Positions 1 to 9,623 of a DNA stretch of 20,684 bases are shown here, one piece after another. The position numbers and the translations under genes were made by a program. The notes beneath the pieces are model-generated. The model saw only the letters and a program-made list of their open reading frames with translations, was not told the origin of the DNA and did not search any database. Origin of the DNA: Dimorphilus gyrociliatus. Its lineage: Eukaryota > Annelida > Polychaeta > Dinophilidae. Where the stretch lies: the NCBI GenBank assembly GCA_904063045.1, contig CAJFCJ010000091.1, forward strand, positions 37,506 through 58,189, given 5' to 3'. Every line of letters begins with the position of its first letter. Position 1 is the stretch's first letter.

Positions 1-415
1 ACCAAATGCTTCTTTTGATAGGCTGCATATTTCATTTGATTATTGTTGAATTGTTTTGAAGCGTAGGCAATGGGTTTCATTGTTTTCTTCCCATTCTCAT
101 CTACATAAACTTGTTCAAGAACTCCTCCTACAGCTACATTCGATGCATCTGTTGTTAAGTGAAAATCTTTAGCAAAATCAGGTAGTTGTAATACAGGAGG
201 GTTAACTACTGCATCTCTCAACTTGAAAAATGATTGCTTGGCTTCCTCAGTCCATTGCAATTTATCCTTTTTCCCATGTAGTTTCATTAACATATACAGA
301 GGTTTAGCTACTCTTGCAAAATCTTGTATAAATTTTCTGTAATAGCCACAAAATGCAACAAAGCTTAGTAGTGAATTTGCAAACACTGGTGGCTGTAAAT
401 TATATAATTTATCTG
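1..415 (-). pseudogene. Gypsy pol continuation: RT connection and RNase H start, in a shifted frame
   Basis: Reading the minus strand in the frame one base off the RT frame, pol homology resumes around base 415. It shows the conserved FCGYYRKFIQDFARVAKP segment typical of the Gypsy RT/RNase H junction, then the RNase H start with TTDASNVAVGGVLEQ, whose Asp is the first catalytic residue, and IAYASKQF. It is still open at base 1. The frame change falls in an A/T-rich run at about 395-425, so a one-base indel (mutation or sequencing error) separates it from the RT frame. A programmed frameshift is unlikely at this position, since RT and RNase H are normally a single frame in this family. Confidence 0.85.
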
Positions 416-2293
416 TCTTGGATTATCTGTTTCAATCCCCTTTTCTGATACAATGTGTCCCAAGAATTGAACTTTTTCTTTCAAAAACACACATTTACTT
501 AGTTTAATCTTAAAATTGTACTTTTGAATCTGTTGAAGAATGGTCTCCAATGCTTCCCAATGTTGGTCCAGCAACTTGGTAAATATTATTATGTCATCAA
601 GGTAGTTTAGGCACAAATGCTTTACATCCTTTAGCACAAATGAATTCATTACATAACTAAAATGAGGAGGGGCATTTGTTAATCCAAAAGGCATCTTAAT
701 AAATTCAAACAAGCCAAAAGGTGTAATAAATGCTGTTTTAGACCTATCTTCTTTCTTGATGTTAATGTGGTGGTATGCACTTGTCAAATCCATTGTAGAA
801 AAGAATTTATTTCCTCCTCCCAAATGGTCAAAAAGATCATCTTGATTTGGCAGTGGATACTTGTTTTTAACTGTCATTTTGTTTAGTTTTCTATAATCTA
901 CACACATTCGTAGACTACCTTCCTTCTTTCTTACGAAAACAATTGGTGAAGCCCAATTGCTCTTGCTTGGTTGAATAACTTTGCTTTTTACCAATTCAGC
1001 TATCTGTTGCTTACATTCTTCTTGTTTTTGAGGAGGCATTCTATATGGCCTTTGTCTAGATGGTGTTGAACCTGGTTCAAGAGTTATTTCCAAGGGTGGT
1101 ACCTCTGGATTGCCAATATCAAATCTGTCTTCTGCAATAGTTTCTTTATATTTTGCCAGAATTTGGGTAACTTTGTCCTTCATCTTGGGATTTTCTTGTT
1201 CAATTGTTGTCTGAAGGGTATGTATTTGACTCTCATTCTTTTTCATAATAAGAGGAACTGGGTAAAATCCTTTGAAAGATAAGTGTTGTGTTCCAACAGG
1301 GTAATTCTTTTCTGTACCTGGCTGGAGTATAATCTGTCTCTTGCCAAAGTCAAGGGTAGCTCCATTTTGTTGTAGAAAGTCACACCCAATAATACATTGT
1401 TGTGTAATGATTTTGTTGATCAGAAAGTGTTGTTTAATAATCTTTCCATTAAAATAAAGTCTGAGAATGATGTCTCCACATATCTCGATGCTATTTCCTG
1501 AAGCATCTCTAGCATTTTTCACAGTTTGTTCTGGGAAGGATGCTTTTCCTTGAACTTGTCTTAATACCTTTTTTGAAATGAAAGATCTGTCACTACCAGA
1601 GTCTATCAAGGCATCAAACTTAAAACCAGTATTAGTTTCAAATTGTCCAATAAATGTTGAAGCATTTCGCTCAGATTGTTTGCTTTGTAACAGCTGACAA
1701 GTGGATTCGTCACTATCTGAAAAACAGAGAATATCTTGAACTTCATCGTTTTCTGACATGCTTTCATTGTCTAATGTTTCTAATTTTTGTAGCTTAGGTT
1801 CCTCTTTCAGTATCGTCTTTGCTGGTTGATTTTTCTTATAATACCTGTTTGTTGTAGTTGGTGCATACTTTTGTACTTTTTGGCTTGAAAACTTTTCTTT
1901 AGTAGCATTTTTGTTGTCAGGTACATGCTTTCTATTCCAAAAATTTGGGGTTTCTGTAGAAGCATCTTTTCTGATTACCTGGGTCTTTTTGGTCTCTTTT
2001 CTTTGTTGAGTTTCCAATTTTGACACCATTGTGATCTGTTTTCTTTGAGTTAGTTTTAATGAAGTTTCTGCTTGCTTGGCAGCCTCATATAGTTCTCCCA
2101 ATGTTTGACATTTAGGATGTAAGGTGTACACTAAATGTAGAATGTCCTGTTGTAATCCTGTTTGTAAAACTTCCATCAGTTTTATTTCTTTCATAGTTGC
2201 AAGCAATTGTGGTTCCATTGGTCTAGGTGGAGAAAACCTCTTTATCAATTTCTTTGCTCTATTAACAAACTGAACCACACTTTCGCCATTCAT
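365..2293 (-). pseudogene. Gypsy-like Gag C-terminus, aspartic protease and reverse transcriptase
   Basis: This open frame (642 codons from its first Met) is the middle of a gag-pol polyprotein, not a separate gene; it sits in the same frame as gag, one stop codon downstream. Residues 1-190 are the lysine- and glutamine-rich rest of Gag, and I see no CCHC zinc knuckle in them. Around residue 230 lies the retropepsin motif DSGS (bases 1580-1606). From about residue 400 comes the RT: the block CVDYRKLN, the segment FSTMDLTSAYHHI carrying the first catalytic Asp, MPFGLTNAP, and the catalytic YLDD (bases 593-604, about residue 563). The connection follows, with KVQFLGHIVSEKGIETD. The frame then runs into an unrelated tail and stop, because the homology moves to another frame. 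The product would be needed for reverse transcription in cytoplasmic particles. Family assignment is firm; the exact clade is not. Confidence 0.93.
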
Positions 2294-2299
2294 TTGCTT

Positions 2300-2830
2300 T
2301 TAGTTAAGCAATTTCTCTTGATGCTCCAAAGGATCCAGATCAAATTTGTCATGGAGGGCTTTCCATATTTCCTCCACAGTAGGCTCTCCATCCAGAGCCA
2401 ACACCAAATCCTTTGCAGGACCAGTTAAATAATCTAAAAGATTTGCTTTCACAACATCTTCTCCTATCCAACCATAAGCATAACATGCCTGATTAAAGTC
2501 TTCCTTGAATTTTGAACACTCCTTGCTTCCATCATACAACTTGAGAATAGTTCTTTGAGGGCGGTCCCAAGCAGCCCTTAATGCTTGAATTACTGTTGTG
2601 ATATCAACATTTGGGTTCTGTGCTGGGTGATGTGTTCCATCTCCATGATCTGTTGGAATTGTGATTCGATTTCTTTTCATTTCACTCACCAATCTATCAT
2701 AGTCTTCAATTAGTCTTTGTTGCCTTTCTGACATTCCTGCTGGCTGAATTGTAATTGTTGGAGTTGATGGGGTTGAAGGGTTAGAGTCTGTAACTGCCCC
2801 AGTGGCATTTCCATTTTCTCCTTCTGCCAT
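2300..2830 (-). pseudogene. Gypsy-like Gag N-terminal part, ended by an in-frame stop
   Basis: Gag starts at the ATG at 2830-2828 (MAEGENGN). The open frame reaches back to 2965, but that part passes through the primer binding site and LTR, so it is not coding. A short Ser/Thr/Pro-rich leader containing PTITIQ (residues 24-29) is followed by a charged helical stretch and a capsid-like region with the KLYDGSKE...FKEDFNQACYAYGW pattern and LTGPAKDLVLAL. A TAA at 2302-2300 stops it after about 176 residues, but the same frame resumes at once with NGESVVQFVNRAKKL, the expected next piece of a retrotransposon Gag domain. I therefore read the TAA as a nonsense mutation inside Gag, not as a natural gag/pol boundary. 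Readthrough is possible but not supported by position. Confidence 0.8.
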
Positions 2831-2868
2831 ATTTACTTTCTCAAAACTTTTGAATAAACCAAAAGAAT

Positions 2869-2886
2869 ATCCTGTCGACTGCACCA
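2869..2886 (-). promoter_or_regulatory. Putative primer binding site (tRNA-Ser type)
   Basis: On the minus strand the 18 bases TGGTGCAGTCGACAGGAT lie a few bases inside the putative LTR end and about 40 bases before the gag ATG. Their complement resembles the 3' end of a eukaryotic tRNA-Ser (acceptor stem GACTGC, then the discriminator and CCA), with one difference at the discriminator position. The tRNA comparison is from memory; it would be settled by a search against the host tRNA set. Confidence 0.55.
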
Positions 2887-2890
2887 AATT

Positions 2891-3287
2891 TGTACTGCTC
2901 TTGCTGGCAAAATCTATGCATTTGCAAGTTATAACAATACTGGTTCTACTCAAACCTTTAAACAAACGTTTAAATTAAAACGGTTTATTCGCAATAATAA
3001 TACTTAAGCAAGTAACAATATGAGAGTTCAATAGCAGAGTAGATAGTTTGTAATAGCAGGTTGCCAAATTACCAAACTGTCTTCCAATGTTGAGGAGTAG
3101 ATGGATGGTTCCAGTGGAGGTTGTTTCCAGATGATTTTCCCAGGTCCTTGGGTCCAGATGGAAGCTGCAGGCCAAATGAGAATAATGAGGATTTATATAC
3201 TTTGAGGTTTGTCTCTGACATCCAATCATCACTTTACAGTTGCCAAAATGTGTAGTTCATATTTATCTTTAGTAACATCCTGTTACA
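2891..3287 (-). repeat. Putative 5' LTR of the Gypsy-like element (397 bp)
   Basis: Bounded on the minus strand by TGTA at 3287 and TACA at 2891, i.e. matching TG...CA ends, with the primer binding site directly after. It holds a TATA box (TATATAAAT, 3199-3191) and, about 200 bases downstream, a polyadenylation signal AATAAA (2989-2984), which gives a normal U3-R-U5 layout. The inner end is well placed by the PBS; the outer end is a choice among nearby TGT starts. The second LTR is outside the window, so the borders could not be confirmed by comparison. Confidence 0.6.
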
Positions 3288-3306
3288 AGGTTCAACATTT
3301 AGGAAG

Positions 3307-3370
3307 GTTAATTGAATTATAACTTGGCCACACCCTAGGCAAGTTAATTAAATTATAACTTGGCCAAACC
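3307..3370. repeat. Short direct repeat, 28-bp core x2, 36-bp period
   Basis: Two copies of a 28-base unit built around AATTATAACTTGGCCA (3307-3334 and 3343-3370) differ at two positions and are separated by 8 bases. They lie just outside the putative LTR. They could be a separate minisatellite or LTR-derived upstream repeats if the true LTR border is further right. Confidence 0.75.
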
Positions 3371-4091
3371 TTTATTGATGATTAAAGATGAGCCTTCAAG
3401 CTGACTAATCAGACTTATGTTTGGCCAATGTTATAGCATTTTCTTGCATAGGTTTCAAGATGTACATGTATATGATGCATAAAATAATAGAGTTCAAGCA
3501 TGTAAAATATAACCAAAGTTGTACACGAAAATGATTAAATGAATTCATGTAGGGTTTGGTTAATTAATGCATTTTCCAATTTTTTTTGTTAGGGTTAAGG
3601 GCTACAATTAGGGTTAGGAAAACTACAGCAAATATATTCTAAAGTAAAGAATGAACATGTATTCATAATAAATTCAATTTGGATACAAAGAATAAGAGAG
3701 GATCATACAGTGACTTCATTAAAGCTAAATAAATGGTACAACGGATGATTCTAATGTTAGCAAAGTTATTTCAATATTGAAGCTTACAAATTATGCTATA
3801 TTTTAAAAAACCTAATTCATTAAAATTCACAAAGAAATAAGGGAGAAGCTCCTTAAAGTCGAACAAATATTTTGTTAAATAATAAAAAATTTGTCTTTTT
3901 CAAGTGAACTTTTCTGAGCTATTAGTTGAGCGATTTTGTTGAAATTTGAATCAAAATGAGTGTAAAACAATTTACTTATGTATTACAGACATGAAAAACT
4001 AAATAAAATATTAGAAAATGTTTGGAAAAAGCTAACAAATGTTTTAAATATATACAACACCTAATAACAATACAAATTATATGGTAAATAT
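3371..4091. other. Non-coding AT-rich interval
   Basis: I see no gene or RNA here. The only noticeable items are scattered TTAGGG-like words at 3588-3618 (two or three isolated copies, not an array) and A/T homopolymer runs. Confidence 0.6.
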
Positions 4092-5564
4092 TTATAATTT
4101 ATCAAACAAGTGCTCAAGTAAGAGCTTCTGATCTTCTTTATCTTCAAGTCCATTGAATCCACCTTTCGGTTTTATCATCTTCTGCTCAAGCTTCTTTGGT
4201 ATGGAAACAAAATTCATTTGATCATCTTTCAGCCTTTTTTCATAATGTGTAGTAAAATAGTGATTTAAAAAGATTATCTTTTCTAACTTGACTGGGTGTA
4301 TTTTGAATTTTGTAGAGGGCTTTATAGGCTGATCTTTGGTGAAGAAGAAGACTCTATCAAAGGAGAGAGTCCAATTTTCTAAAATTGAAACTATGTCCAG
4401 AAATGTTAAATCTTTGAATAACATCTTTCTCTTATTTCCTATAATTGGATACTTTAGTTTGAAAACTTGTTTTGGTGATATTCTTTAAAAGGTATCATCT
4501 GTAATAATCAATAAATGATAAAGTTGAGTACTAAAGTAGGGCATCCTTTTTACACAATTAGCTTTTTTGATTTCTCCAATATTTTTAAAGGCATCTTCAA
4601 TCACTCTGTTCTTCCTTCTGACATGGGTGAAACTAGGAAATTGTGTCACTTTCTCATTTGCTCTTCTCAAATAGTCATAATTAATGTGCCTTCTAACATC
4701 TTTCTCTTGAATTGGTACATCAGGTAGGTGTTCAGGAAGTGGAACTTGATTATTCTCAACACTGTTTTCCTGTTGATATTCTTCTGTGTCTCAAACTTGT
4801 GCTACTTCTTCTGGAATTGGTACTTGTACTACTTGTTCAGGAATTGGAACTTGTTTATTCTGCAGTTGATTTTCTTCTATGTTGCAAACTTGTTGTGGAA
4901 TTGGTATTATCTCCCTAGAATCTTGTCTTTGTCTCTTTTCTGCTGGTTGCACTGGTTCAATTCTTTGTCTTTTTCTTTTTTTGGATTGTTTTTCCATCAA
5001 CTTTGGCTGATCTTTATGGATTCTTTGTCCTTTTTTCTTTCTGGCTTGTTTATTTTTCAACTTTGGCTCATATTCTTTATCAGAATCACTTATTTCAATA
5101 ATATCTACTCTATGTTCAACAGGTATATTTGAGTTTGGCAATCTTGGAATAGTTGTTTGGCAACCCACATCCTTATATGTCTTCGATATTTGAATTCCTA
5201 CATCTACTGTTTGTGGCTTTTCTAGTTGAACAGCAACTTCTCTATTTACTTCTTCTTGTATATGGTCTATAATCTGTGTTTGCTGTGGTGTATCAACAAG
5301 TTTGTCAGGCTGTTTGTTTCCTTTTACTTTTTCATAAAAGTTAAAAACATCTTTGGAAAATTCCTCAAAGTAAGTTTCCTTGAAGTCTTTACAGTTTCTT
5401 TTTTTGTTTTTAATTTCACCATTTACAAATTTTAACTCCTTATACAGTTCTTCCCAATACTTTGATTCTGTGGGTAACAAACGTGTTAAAGACAAAATAT
5501 TATGTAAGTTTATAATGTTAAAAGACAAAATAGATATTGAAAAGATCAAATTGAAGATAAACAA
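4092..5564 (-). pseudogene. Unrecognised coding-like frame with two in-frame stops
   Basis: One minus-strand frame of 490 codons from 5564 to 4092 is broken only by TGA at 4793-4791 and TAA at 4487-4485. I do not recognise the family. Visible parts: a charged start with KYWEELYKELKFV; an acidic and Gln-rich middle with two related DVGIQ/DVGCQT peptides; a strongly basic nuclear-localisation-like stretch (about residues 170-211) made of two copies of a roughly 20-residue lysine-rich unit; then VPIPE-type repeats. These repeats (VPIPE, then VPLPE and VPIQE) continue beyond the TGA, so sequence on both sides was once one protein. The first 27 or so residues are hydrophobic and A/T-driven; a splice acceptor-like TTACCCACAG just before TESKYW suggests the real coding part starts there as an internal exon. 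The tail ends EHLFDKL. It is probably a decayed nuclear protein, perhaps transposon-borne; function unknown. Confidence 0.55.
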
Positions 5565-5841
5565 AGTTTCTTTTCAAAGAGATTTGAATAACTGCTGTGT
5601 CTATGTTATGCTATTTGCCAAATGTAAGACTCTTTCCATTCCTTATAGTAGCATTCAAGACCTTAATTTAAAACATGAAAGGTATAAAATTCTCATTGAT
5701 ATTTCAACCAAATAAATAAATCATAGTTCATAGTTATACTTTCTTTTCTGAAACACAATTATTTTTAAGTGTCAACTGATAACAATTTCACAATACATAT
5801 GTTTTATCGGTTAAATCAAAAACACATAATGTTCGAATTAT
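5565..5841. other. AT-rich flank of the iteron array
   Basis: Nothing convincing is coded here. An overlapping plus-strand open frame (5380-5715) is the antisense of the region above and shows no domain. The last 20 bases before 5842 are the left flank of the MULE element. Confidence 0.5.
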
Positions 5842-5945
5842 GGAGAAAACGTCCACTGGAGAAAACGTCCACTGGAGAAAACGTCCACTGATTGGAGAAA
5901 ACGTCCACTGGTTGGAGAAAACGTCCACTGGAGAAAACGTCCACT
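5842..5945 (+). repeat. Left iteron array, six 16-bp units
   Basis: Six exact copies of GGAGAAAACGTCCACT start at 5842, 5858, 5874, 5894, 5914 and 5930. Units 3-4 and 4-5 are separated by 4-base linkers (GATT, GGTT); the rest abut. The unit contains a near-palindromic ACGT core. It is probably a set of transposase binding sites at the transposon end; binding is inferred from position, not shown. Confidence 0.92.
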
Positions 5946-6355
5946 ATGTGAAGAATATATTAAAAAATACTTTTTCAAATTTAAACTTTTATTATTGATT
6001 TTGAGATATATCCAATACATTCCCATAATGCAATCACTTTTGGTAGCCATTTTGAAATCCAGACAGGAAACAGTTCTGGGATCTTCTATGTTTTTCATGG
6101 AAAGTGAATATTGTGCATATTTCATCTACAATTTTTCAGAATTTTTTGCAGTTTGAAATATATTTCACTATTGAAAACCATCAGACAAAACACAAACTTT
6201 AGAATTGATATCAGTAAGTTATAGAATATTGTGTTGAAATGATTTATTTATAAATTAGCTTTATTTTTATAGCAGCCATTTTGTTTATCATTATTGTTAA
6301 TTGTTTAATTTTTAAATTTATACAGTTGGTTATTGATAGAGATTCCAAATTGAAC
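5946..6355 (+). promoter_or_regulatory. Upstream region of the MULE transposase gene
   Basis: 410 bases of AT-rich sequence between the left iterons and the transposase ATG. A TTTATACAG about 30 bases before the ATG looks like a splice acceptor, so the 5' UTR may be spliced. I cannot place a TATA box or start site with confidence. Confidence 0.35.
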
Positions 6356-8305
6356 ATGGCACCAATTTGTTACATTTGTGAAGAGAGAATATATGGAAGA
6401 CAAAATCAAGAGAAATGTCAGCTTTGCTGTCATTTATTTAAAATACATAAAAAATGTTTGGATTATAAAGGTTTGTTTAAGTTTTTTGTCACTATCCTTC
6501 CTTACAAATATGTTTTTATATTTTTTCACAGATCAATCATTTTATTGTAACATTTGCTGTGACATATCAATGAAGAAATGCATTGTTGCACTTCAAAGGC
6601 TACCTTCTAGTGCATCTGCTAATGAAGAAATAAGACAAACACCAAATTTTGATACAGCAAATAATAGAAATGAGCAAACTATTGTTTGTGAAAATCATTG
6701 TGGAAATTCAAGTGGAAATGATACAAATGGCAGTATTATGGAATCACACAATGTTTTAGTTGAAGATCTTCCAGCTCAGCAAAATAATATGATGGAAGTT
6801 TCATTTATAGTTTCTCCAAAATCAGATTGTGAGAAAGAAAGTTATTCATTTAAAATCTTAAAGGGAATGAGCCAGAAAGGAAAAGATTTGCTACTTTTCA
6901 ACAATTTCTGCTACAATATTAAAGAAAAAAGAAACAAGACAACATTCTGGATATGCAGTGTTAGGAACAAAAGAAACAAATGTTCAGCAACAGTTAGTCA
7001 GCATGGGAACAGTTTTTATCCTGGAAAGTTATCCCATTCTCATGAAAGAGTACCTGATTTGGAACAAAAAATAATGATTAGGAATGAACTAAAAAATGCT
7101 TGTAATAAAGATATCAGTAGTTCAGGAAAACATTTAGCTGAAGATGTTCTGGTGAAACATTGTAGTTCTGGTGAAGTTATTCCATCTCTAGATAATTGTA
7201 CAAGACTGGCAAACTGGACAAGAAAGAAGTTTAGACCAGCTGAACCTCAAAGTATTCACTTCAACTTGGCTAAAACTTTTATTCCTGATGATTTTTTACA
7301 AATGGATATACAAATGGAGAATGATAGAATACTAATATTTTCAACTACAAAGCAAATTGAATTATTATCTAAAGGCAAAATATGGTTTATGGATGGCACA
7401 TTTAAATGTGTGAAAGACCCTTTTTATCAACTTTTTTCTATTCATGGATTTATAAAAAAAAATGGAGAAATAAAACAAATTCCAATGGCTTTTGCTTTTA
7501 TGGGATCTAAGAGAAAGACAGCCTACAAGAAATTATTTAAGGTACAATAATTTGCATTTTAAATTGAATAATCTAATTTGTTAAATTAACAGGCAATACA
7601 AGATTTAACAAATGGGCATAGCCCCAAAAAAGTTGTTGTAGACTTTGAAAAAGCTATTTGGAAAGCACTATCATTCACTTATCCTGAAGCAAACATTAAA
7701 GGGTGTGTTTTTCACTGGACACAGGCAATATACAGAAAGATTCAAGTAATACTTTAATTTAGTATTTGAGGTCTAGATAGAACTGACATATTTATTTCCA
7801 GGAATTAGGATTATGTAAGATGTACAAGGAGAAAAAAGCTGAATATAGAATCATGAAGAAATTAATGGCATTACCATTCCTGCCCTCTGATCTGATAGAA
7901 CCAACATTTAAGACTATTAAAGAAATAAGTCCTATTGAAATGAAGTCTCCATTGGAGTACATTGAGACACAATGGATAAATGGATTTTATAAACCAGAGG
8001 TATGGTCTGTTTATGGTGAGGCTATAAGGACAAATAATGATCTTGAAGGATGGCATCACAGGCTTAACAAGAATCTTTGCTCTAACACTGCATTCTATTT
8101 GCTTTTAGATGAACTGAAAAGAGAAGCTGATCTGATAAAGCTATATAAAAAATTACTGAGTGAAAAGAAAATTTGTAGACAGCAAAGAAAAGCATATCAG
8201 AATATTCAGAGCAAAATATTCAGCTTATGGGAACAATTTGAAATTGCCTCAATTACCTCCCTGGACTTACTTGATAAAGCTTCTGACATTTATTCACCAG
8301 TTTAA
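6356..8305 (+). CDS. MULE transposase with PHD-like and FLYWCH zinc fingers (four exons)
   Basis: Exons 6356-6470, 6532-7541, 7593-7745 and 7802-8305 join through GT-AG introns of 61, 51 and 56 bases in perfect phase to give 593 residues and a TAA. The ATG at 6356 is chosen because the finger begins right after it. Residues 5-47 form a PHD-like C4HC3 pattern (C5, C8, C21, C24, H31, C34, C44, C47) split by the first intron. Residues about 145-212 are a FLYWCH finger (W178, C180, C189, H207, H209), the DNA-binding module often fused to these transposases. The MULE catalytic domain follows: D326 in FMDGTF, D392 in VVDFEK, C413/H416 in GCVFHW, and E508 in NNDLEGWHH, the DDE triad. The expected role is cutting and joining the element ends in the nucleus. 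The iteron arrays on either side are its likely target. No disabling change is visible in this copy, so it may be intact; expression is unknown. Confidence 0.88.
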
Positions 8306-8486
8306 AATACCTTTATTCTTTAATGTTGTTACACTGTTGTCAATCATTCTTGTTATATTGCTTCTTTTTACTTAATCAATATATTAATATTTAAATATTT
8401 GTAATTCTTATTATTCATTTTTTCCTGTCAAATTGCTCTAAAAACTCCATCTATCAAATATCTTATATCTTACTTTGAAGTTTTAT
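8306..8486. other. 3' flank of the transposase gene
   Basis: AT-rich sequence between the transposase stop codon and the right iterons; no AATAAA polyadenylation signal stands out. Confidence 0.4.
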
Positions 8487-8574
8487 AATGGACGTTTTCT
8501 CCAGTGGACGTTTTCTCCAAGCAGTGGACGTTTTCTCCAAACAGTGGACGTTTTCTCCAGTGGACGTTTTCTCC
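8487..8574 (-). repeat. Right iteron array, five 16-bp units (inverted)
   Basis: Five copies of the complement of the left unit (AGTGGACGTTTTCTCC) start at 8487 (two first bases differ), 8503, 8523, 8543 and 8559, with 4-base linkers AAGC and AAAC on both sides of the third unit. The unit spacing of 16 or 20 bases matches the left array. This forms the second inverted end of the transposon. Confidence 0.92.
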
Positions 8575-8894
8575 TGTACCCTTATTGAAACATAGTGTAC
8601 ACATTCAGGCAGTTATTGTAAACCATACACATATACTTACCTACAAGTATGCACAGTCTAGAGCATCTCCAAATTGTTACATTCCATTCACCTATGGAAA
8701 AGAAATATCAAAATAGTATTTAACAATACTCTGCCTGCCTAGTGTACAACACACCCTATTTTTATACTATTTAAAGGTAGTTGTAGAATATACATACAAC
8801 TAAACTTAAATTCTAGTTTTTATTAATTTGCACATCATATTTAATGATCATTAATTGTATCTTGCACTATTTCATATATATTTGAAGTGTGTAG
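8575..8894. other. Interval between the MULE end and LTR-like copy A
   Basis: No gene recognised. A plus-strand open frame (8504-8716) starts inside the iterons and has no domain. Mirrored at about 18760-19074. Confidence 0.5.
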
Positions 8895-9560
8895 TTCATT
8901 GTCACTTCAACAAGTATTGTAAGCACAATACTATTGTGGATGGTCAAGTGAAATTAACCTTACTCTGCCACTGACTTATACTCAAATATTTTACTTTTGA
9001 CAAAAACAATTATTATTAATAATTTGTGATATTTAAAAACAGCATTATGATGACCTCTGTCTATTTTTGTGTGTTGGAACCAATCCAACATTTACCAAAA
9101 ATTGTTACATCTTATGCAATTTTCTGACCTACTGACAACAGTTTTCCTTAACAAAGCAAAATCAACAAATATGGAACCATATTTGAACTTTCCTTTTATC
9201 CATAATGATACATTTGTTTTGTGTAGATATTTTTATCTGTGAACTTTGAACTTTTGGAAAAGTATATAAAGCCTATGAATTTATCAGTAGGCAGTTCAGT
9301 TTTCTAACAGCTAACCTTGTGTTAAAACTTGCTTGTTTAGAACTAGAAAGTCATTTACTCAATAAATACTCTTTGAATGAAATACTGGTGTTTTGTTGGT
9401 AAATTTCTTGTAAAGTTTCATTTGTTGAGACAACTTGTGGACGAACTTGAAAGGTTCTATTTGGACCAGTACTTTGGTACATTGGTAAATGATTGGTGAG
9501 GATGAATTTGAATTTGATAAGCTCGAGATTCCTACAATTACAATACAACAAAGTACACCT
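8895..9560 (+). repeat. LTR-like block, copy A
   Basis: About 660 bases that are clearly homologous, in the same orientation, to 13131-13772 (copy B), at roughly 70 percent identity by eye. Shared landmarks in order: an inverted motif AGTATTGT-N4-ACAATACT (8913-8932), the word TTGTTACATCTTATGCAA, a TATA box TATATAAA (9263-9270), GCTTGTTTAGAACTA, an AATAAA polyadenylation signal (about 9361), ACTGGTGTTTTGTTG, then a highly conserved segment from TGGACGAACTT to CCAGTACTTTGG. TATA, then polyA signal, then a conserved PBS-like block is the layout of an LTR and leader. Because copies A and B differ greatly, they are not the two LTRs of one young insertion. Confidence 0.65.
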
Positions 9561-9623
9561 AGGAATACAATAATTAAGAATATGACTTTTTGGAAAAACC
9601 ATAGTCTCTACCTCTTGAATTGA
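9489..9623 (+). pseudogene. Gag-like start following LTR-like copy A
   Basis: An ATG just after the PBS-like segment opens a 44-codon frame beginning MIGEDEFEFD and continuing to PTITIQ, the same hexapeptide in the same early position as in the Gag at 2300-2830 of this window. Copy B has the same MIG...EIPTITIQ start. This suggests a remnant of a Gypsy-type gag. It ends at a TGA with no capsid homology beyond. The link rests on a short match and on context, so it is tentative. Confidence 0.4.

Larger units (their letters stand above)
1..3287 (-). mobile_element. Ty3/Gypsy-like LTR retrotransposon, 5' portion, truncated by the window edge
   Basis: Read on the minus strand, the order is a putative LTR (3287-2891), a primer binding site (2886-2869), gag, protease, reverse transcriptase and RNase H, the normal Ty3/Gypsy order. 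Integrase, the polypurine tract and the 3' LTR would lie left of base 1, so neither LTR identity nor a target-site duplication can be tested here. The copy is non-functional as read: an in-frame TAA interrupts gag (2300-2302) and the reading frame shifts just after the RT (about 395-425). No chromodomain or envelope can be seen because the 3' half is absent. The element lies outside the part of the palindrome that can be verified. Confidence 0.9.
5842..8574 (+). mobile_element. Mutator-like (MULE) DNA transposon with iteron-built inverted ends
   Basis: A 2.7-kb unit whose two ends are inverted arrays of the same 16-bp word (GGAGAAAACGTCCACT on the left, its complement on the right), enclosing a single spliced transposase gene read left to right. 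The symmetry of the arrays around one gene of the MULE family is the reason for drawing the element here. I could not find the 8-11-bp target-site duplication normal for Mutator elements directly outside 5842 and 8574, so the real termini could lie slightly further out, or the insertion is old. The right end and about half of the gene belong to the palindrome and are repeated at 19075-20684. Confidence 0.75.

Noticed and set aside
2831-3232. Open frames on the minus strand over the LTR and leader, including an upstream extension of gag to 2965
   Set aside because: They cover the TATA box, polyA signal and primer binding site, so they are non-coding; gag starts at 2830.
3588-3618. TTAGGG-like words (also near 10558-10610 and 17050-17110) as interstitial telomere repeats
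   Set aside because: Only one or two imperfect copies at each place, not an array.
5842-5945. Regularly spaced 16-bp repeats resembling a CRISPR array
   Set aside because: Units abut or have 4-base linkers, with no unique spacers, and the context is eukaryotic; they are transposon-end iterons.
8160-8375. Open frames 8160-8375 and 19264-19479
   Set aside because: Alternate-frame shadows of the transposase last exon.
5830-8590. Target-site duplication outside the MULE ends
   Set aside because: The bases outside 5842 and 8574 share no convincing 8-11-bp direct repeat.
8504-8716. Open frame starting in the iterons (also 5838-6125 and 18934-19122)
   Set aside because: Their repeated SGRFLQWTFSP-like peptide is just the translated iteron; there is no other domain and the frame is not kept between arms.
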